In this document: in pieces, positions 63,125-64,000 of the stretch
How positions within the stretch are numbered: the first letter of the stretch is position 1
Layout of the letters: every line of letters starts with the position of its first letter
DNA from: Massilia phyllostachyos
GTDB lineage: Bacteria > Pseudomonadota > Gammaproteobacteria > Burkholderiales > Burkholderiaceae_D
Direction: 5' to 3'
Assembly: GCF_021044825.1 (NCBI RefSeq)
Contig: NZ_JAJNOC010000001.1
Coordinates: 620,001-684,000, forward strand
DNA: 64,000 nt
Notes under the pieces: model-generated
Databases searched by the model: none
What the model saw: the letters and a program-made list of their open reading frames with translations, nothing else
What the model was told of the DNA's origin: nothing
Program-made: the position numbers and the translations under genes

Positions 63125-64000
63125 TCAAGGCGACTGCGGCGGCGCGGCGTCGAAGATGGCGATGTCGGTGATGCCGATGCCGAGGGTGCGCACGTCGCCC
63201 ATCCCGGTCAGCGCACGCGGCGACGCCGCTTGCGGCACCGTGATCGCCAGGCCGCGCCGGGCGCCGTCGGTCCGCACGCGGAACTGCACTTCCTGGGGAG
63301 ATGGGCCGACCCGGAAGCTGCGGGTCTCGCTCCCCACCTGCAGGGTGAAGGGCAGGGCGGTGTTGGGGCCGAAGGCCTGCACCCGCATCACGAGCAGCGC
63401 CTCCCGCGGCAGCGGCCGGCTGAAATCCAGCTCGACCCGGCCGGCATCCGACCAGCGGCCCCAGGGCTCGGCGTAGGACAGGCCGCGCGCCGCGCTCACC
63501 AGGCCGCCGAAGGGCTGGGCCATGGCGAAGCTGCCTACTAGCGGGGCGCGGTTGCGCGGCAGGCGCACCAGCGCAAAGCCGGGGCCGGTCTTCCACGGCG
63601 TCACGCCGGCCGGCAGCGGGTGCTCGCCGATCACCAGCAGCCAGCGCTTGCGCACCGGCAGCTGGTAGTCCTGGATCGGCGCGCCAGGTTCCAGCTCGAG
63701 CATGCCGGAGTCGGGGGCGTCGACGTGGAACTGGGCGCGCATCAATTCGAGGATGCCGGTGGCGGCGACCGTGATGTCGTTGCGCTCGCTGGCCGGAACC
63801 TGCTGGTGGGCGAAGCGGCCGCCATGGTCGGCCGGCCAGCCGCCGCGCAGCTGGCCGAGGAAGGCGTCGCTCGCGCGCGCGCCCTGGAACAGCAGCAGCG
63901 GCAGCGCCAGGAACAGGTAGATGCGCGCCGCATGGCTGCTGCCGCGCGCCCACAGGATCAGCGCCACCGCGCTCACCAGCACCAGCAGCTGGCCGGCGCC
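63125..64000 (-). CDS. C-terminal part of a membrane protein, start off the right edge
   Basis: The frame is open from the stop at 63125 to the window end (291 residues) with no convincing start, so the N-terminus is missing. At the edge is a hydrophobic helix (LLVLVSAVALILW) and then a second (IYLFLALPLLLFQG). The exported C-terminal domain includes YAEPWGRWSDAGRVELDFSRPLP and LVMRVQAFGPNTALPFTLQVGSETRSF, a beta-sandwich seen after multi-helix glycosyltransferase-like membrane proteins. The exact family is not clear. The 124 bp between it and the LOV gene hold nothing notable. Confidence 0.65.
   Translation of the reverse strand, partial: GAGQLLVLVSAVALILWARGSSHAARIYLFLALPLLLFQGARASDAFLGQLRGGWPADHGGRFAHQQVPASERNDITVAATGILELMRAQFHVDAPDSGMLELEPGAPIQDYQLPVRKRWLLVIGEHPLPAGVTPWKTGPGFALVRLPRNRAPLVGSFAMAQPFGGLVSAARGLSYAEPWGRWSDAGRVELDFSRPLPREALLVMRVQAFGPNTALPFTLQVGSETRSFRVGPSPQEVQFRVRTDGARRGLAITVPQAASPRALTGMGDVRTLGIGITDIAIFDAAPPQSP

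Overview
The window is high-GC chromosomal DNA of a betaproteobacterium, most likely Burkholderiales, family Oxalobacteraceae, Massilia-like. That placement rests on the macromolecular-synthesis block rpsU-yqeY-dnaG-rpoD with a long acidic sigma-70, the phospholipid, queuosine and tRNA-modification genes, many c-di-GMP and sensor-kinase genes, and interspersed GTAGGGTGGGC palindromes. It is a family-level inference from protein character, not a database result.

Layout. 1-4.1 kb: cell-wall amidase, tsaE and queG housekeeping genes, plus a hexose-6-phosphate mutarotase cut by the left edge. 4.3-8.1 kb: a DctS/DctR-like two-component system divergent from a lone TRAP solute-binding protein. 8.1-8.4 kb: a 335-bp non-coding stretch that looks like a structured small RNA ending in a strong terminator. 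8.4-22.2 kb: ogt, xerD, a PAS-GGDEF-EAL protein, two EEP phosphohydrolases, ybaK, plsY, a DsbA-family protein, tsaD, aroG, ybiB and a flavoprotein. 21.4-26.7 kb: rpsU, yqeY, dnaG and rpoD.

26.8-30.0 kb is the most unusual part. An intact tRNA-Ile2 (CAU) gene is followed by three further exact 47-bp copies of its 3' half, spaced 950, 764 and 833 bp apart. Between copies lie small one-gene cassettes, all on the minus strand. Cassettes share about 75 bp at the left end, including a terminator hairpin, and about 200 bp at the right end. The right end carries a TTGCCT-N17/18-TACACT promoter and a GTTCCGCAAAA...TTTTGCGGAAC inverted repeat. The whole resembles an integron-like array built by repeated insertion into the anticodon loop of a tRNA gene. 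No recombinase is encoded nearby.

30-37.4 kb: udk, a lipoprotein, a retropepsin-like protein, katG, a PNPOx-family protein, a GST and its divergent LysR regulator. 37.6-49.0 kb: two convergent operons that look like a glycan or protein-glycosylation island. The plus operon encodes ACP, KAS III, two SDRs, a NeuD-type acyltransferase, a Rieske oxygenase and a second hexapeptide acyltransferase. The minus operon encodes a very unusual TPR-OGT-DegT aminotransferase fusion, an FkbM methyltransferase, a class I methyltransferase and an unknown protein. A working model is synthesis of an unusual acyl group, its attachment to an amino sugar made by the DegT part, methylation, and transfer to protein by the OGT part.

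49.1-64 kb: RNase Z, a thioredoxin-reductase-like flavoprotein with an Rrf2 regulator, a membrane diguanylate cyclase convergent with a CHASE-type histidine kinase, a Lon-substrate-domain protein, an anti-sigma-like protein, a RhlE-type DEAD-box helicase, a LOV blue-light hybrid kinase, and a membrane-protein fragment cut by the right edge.
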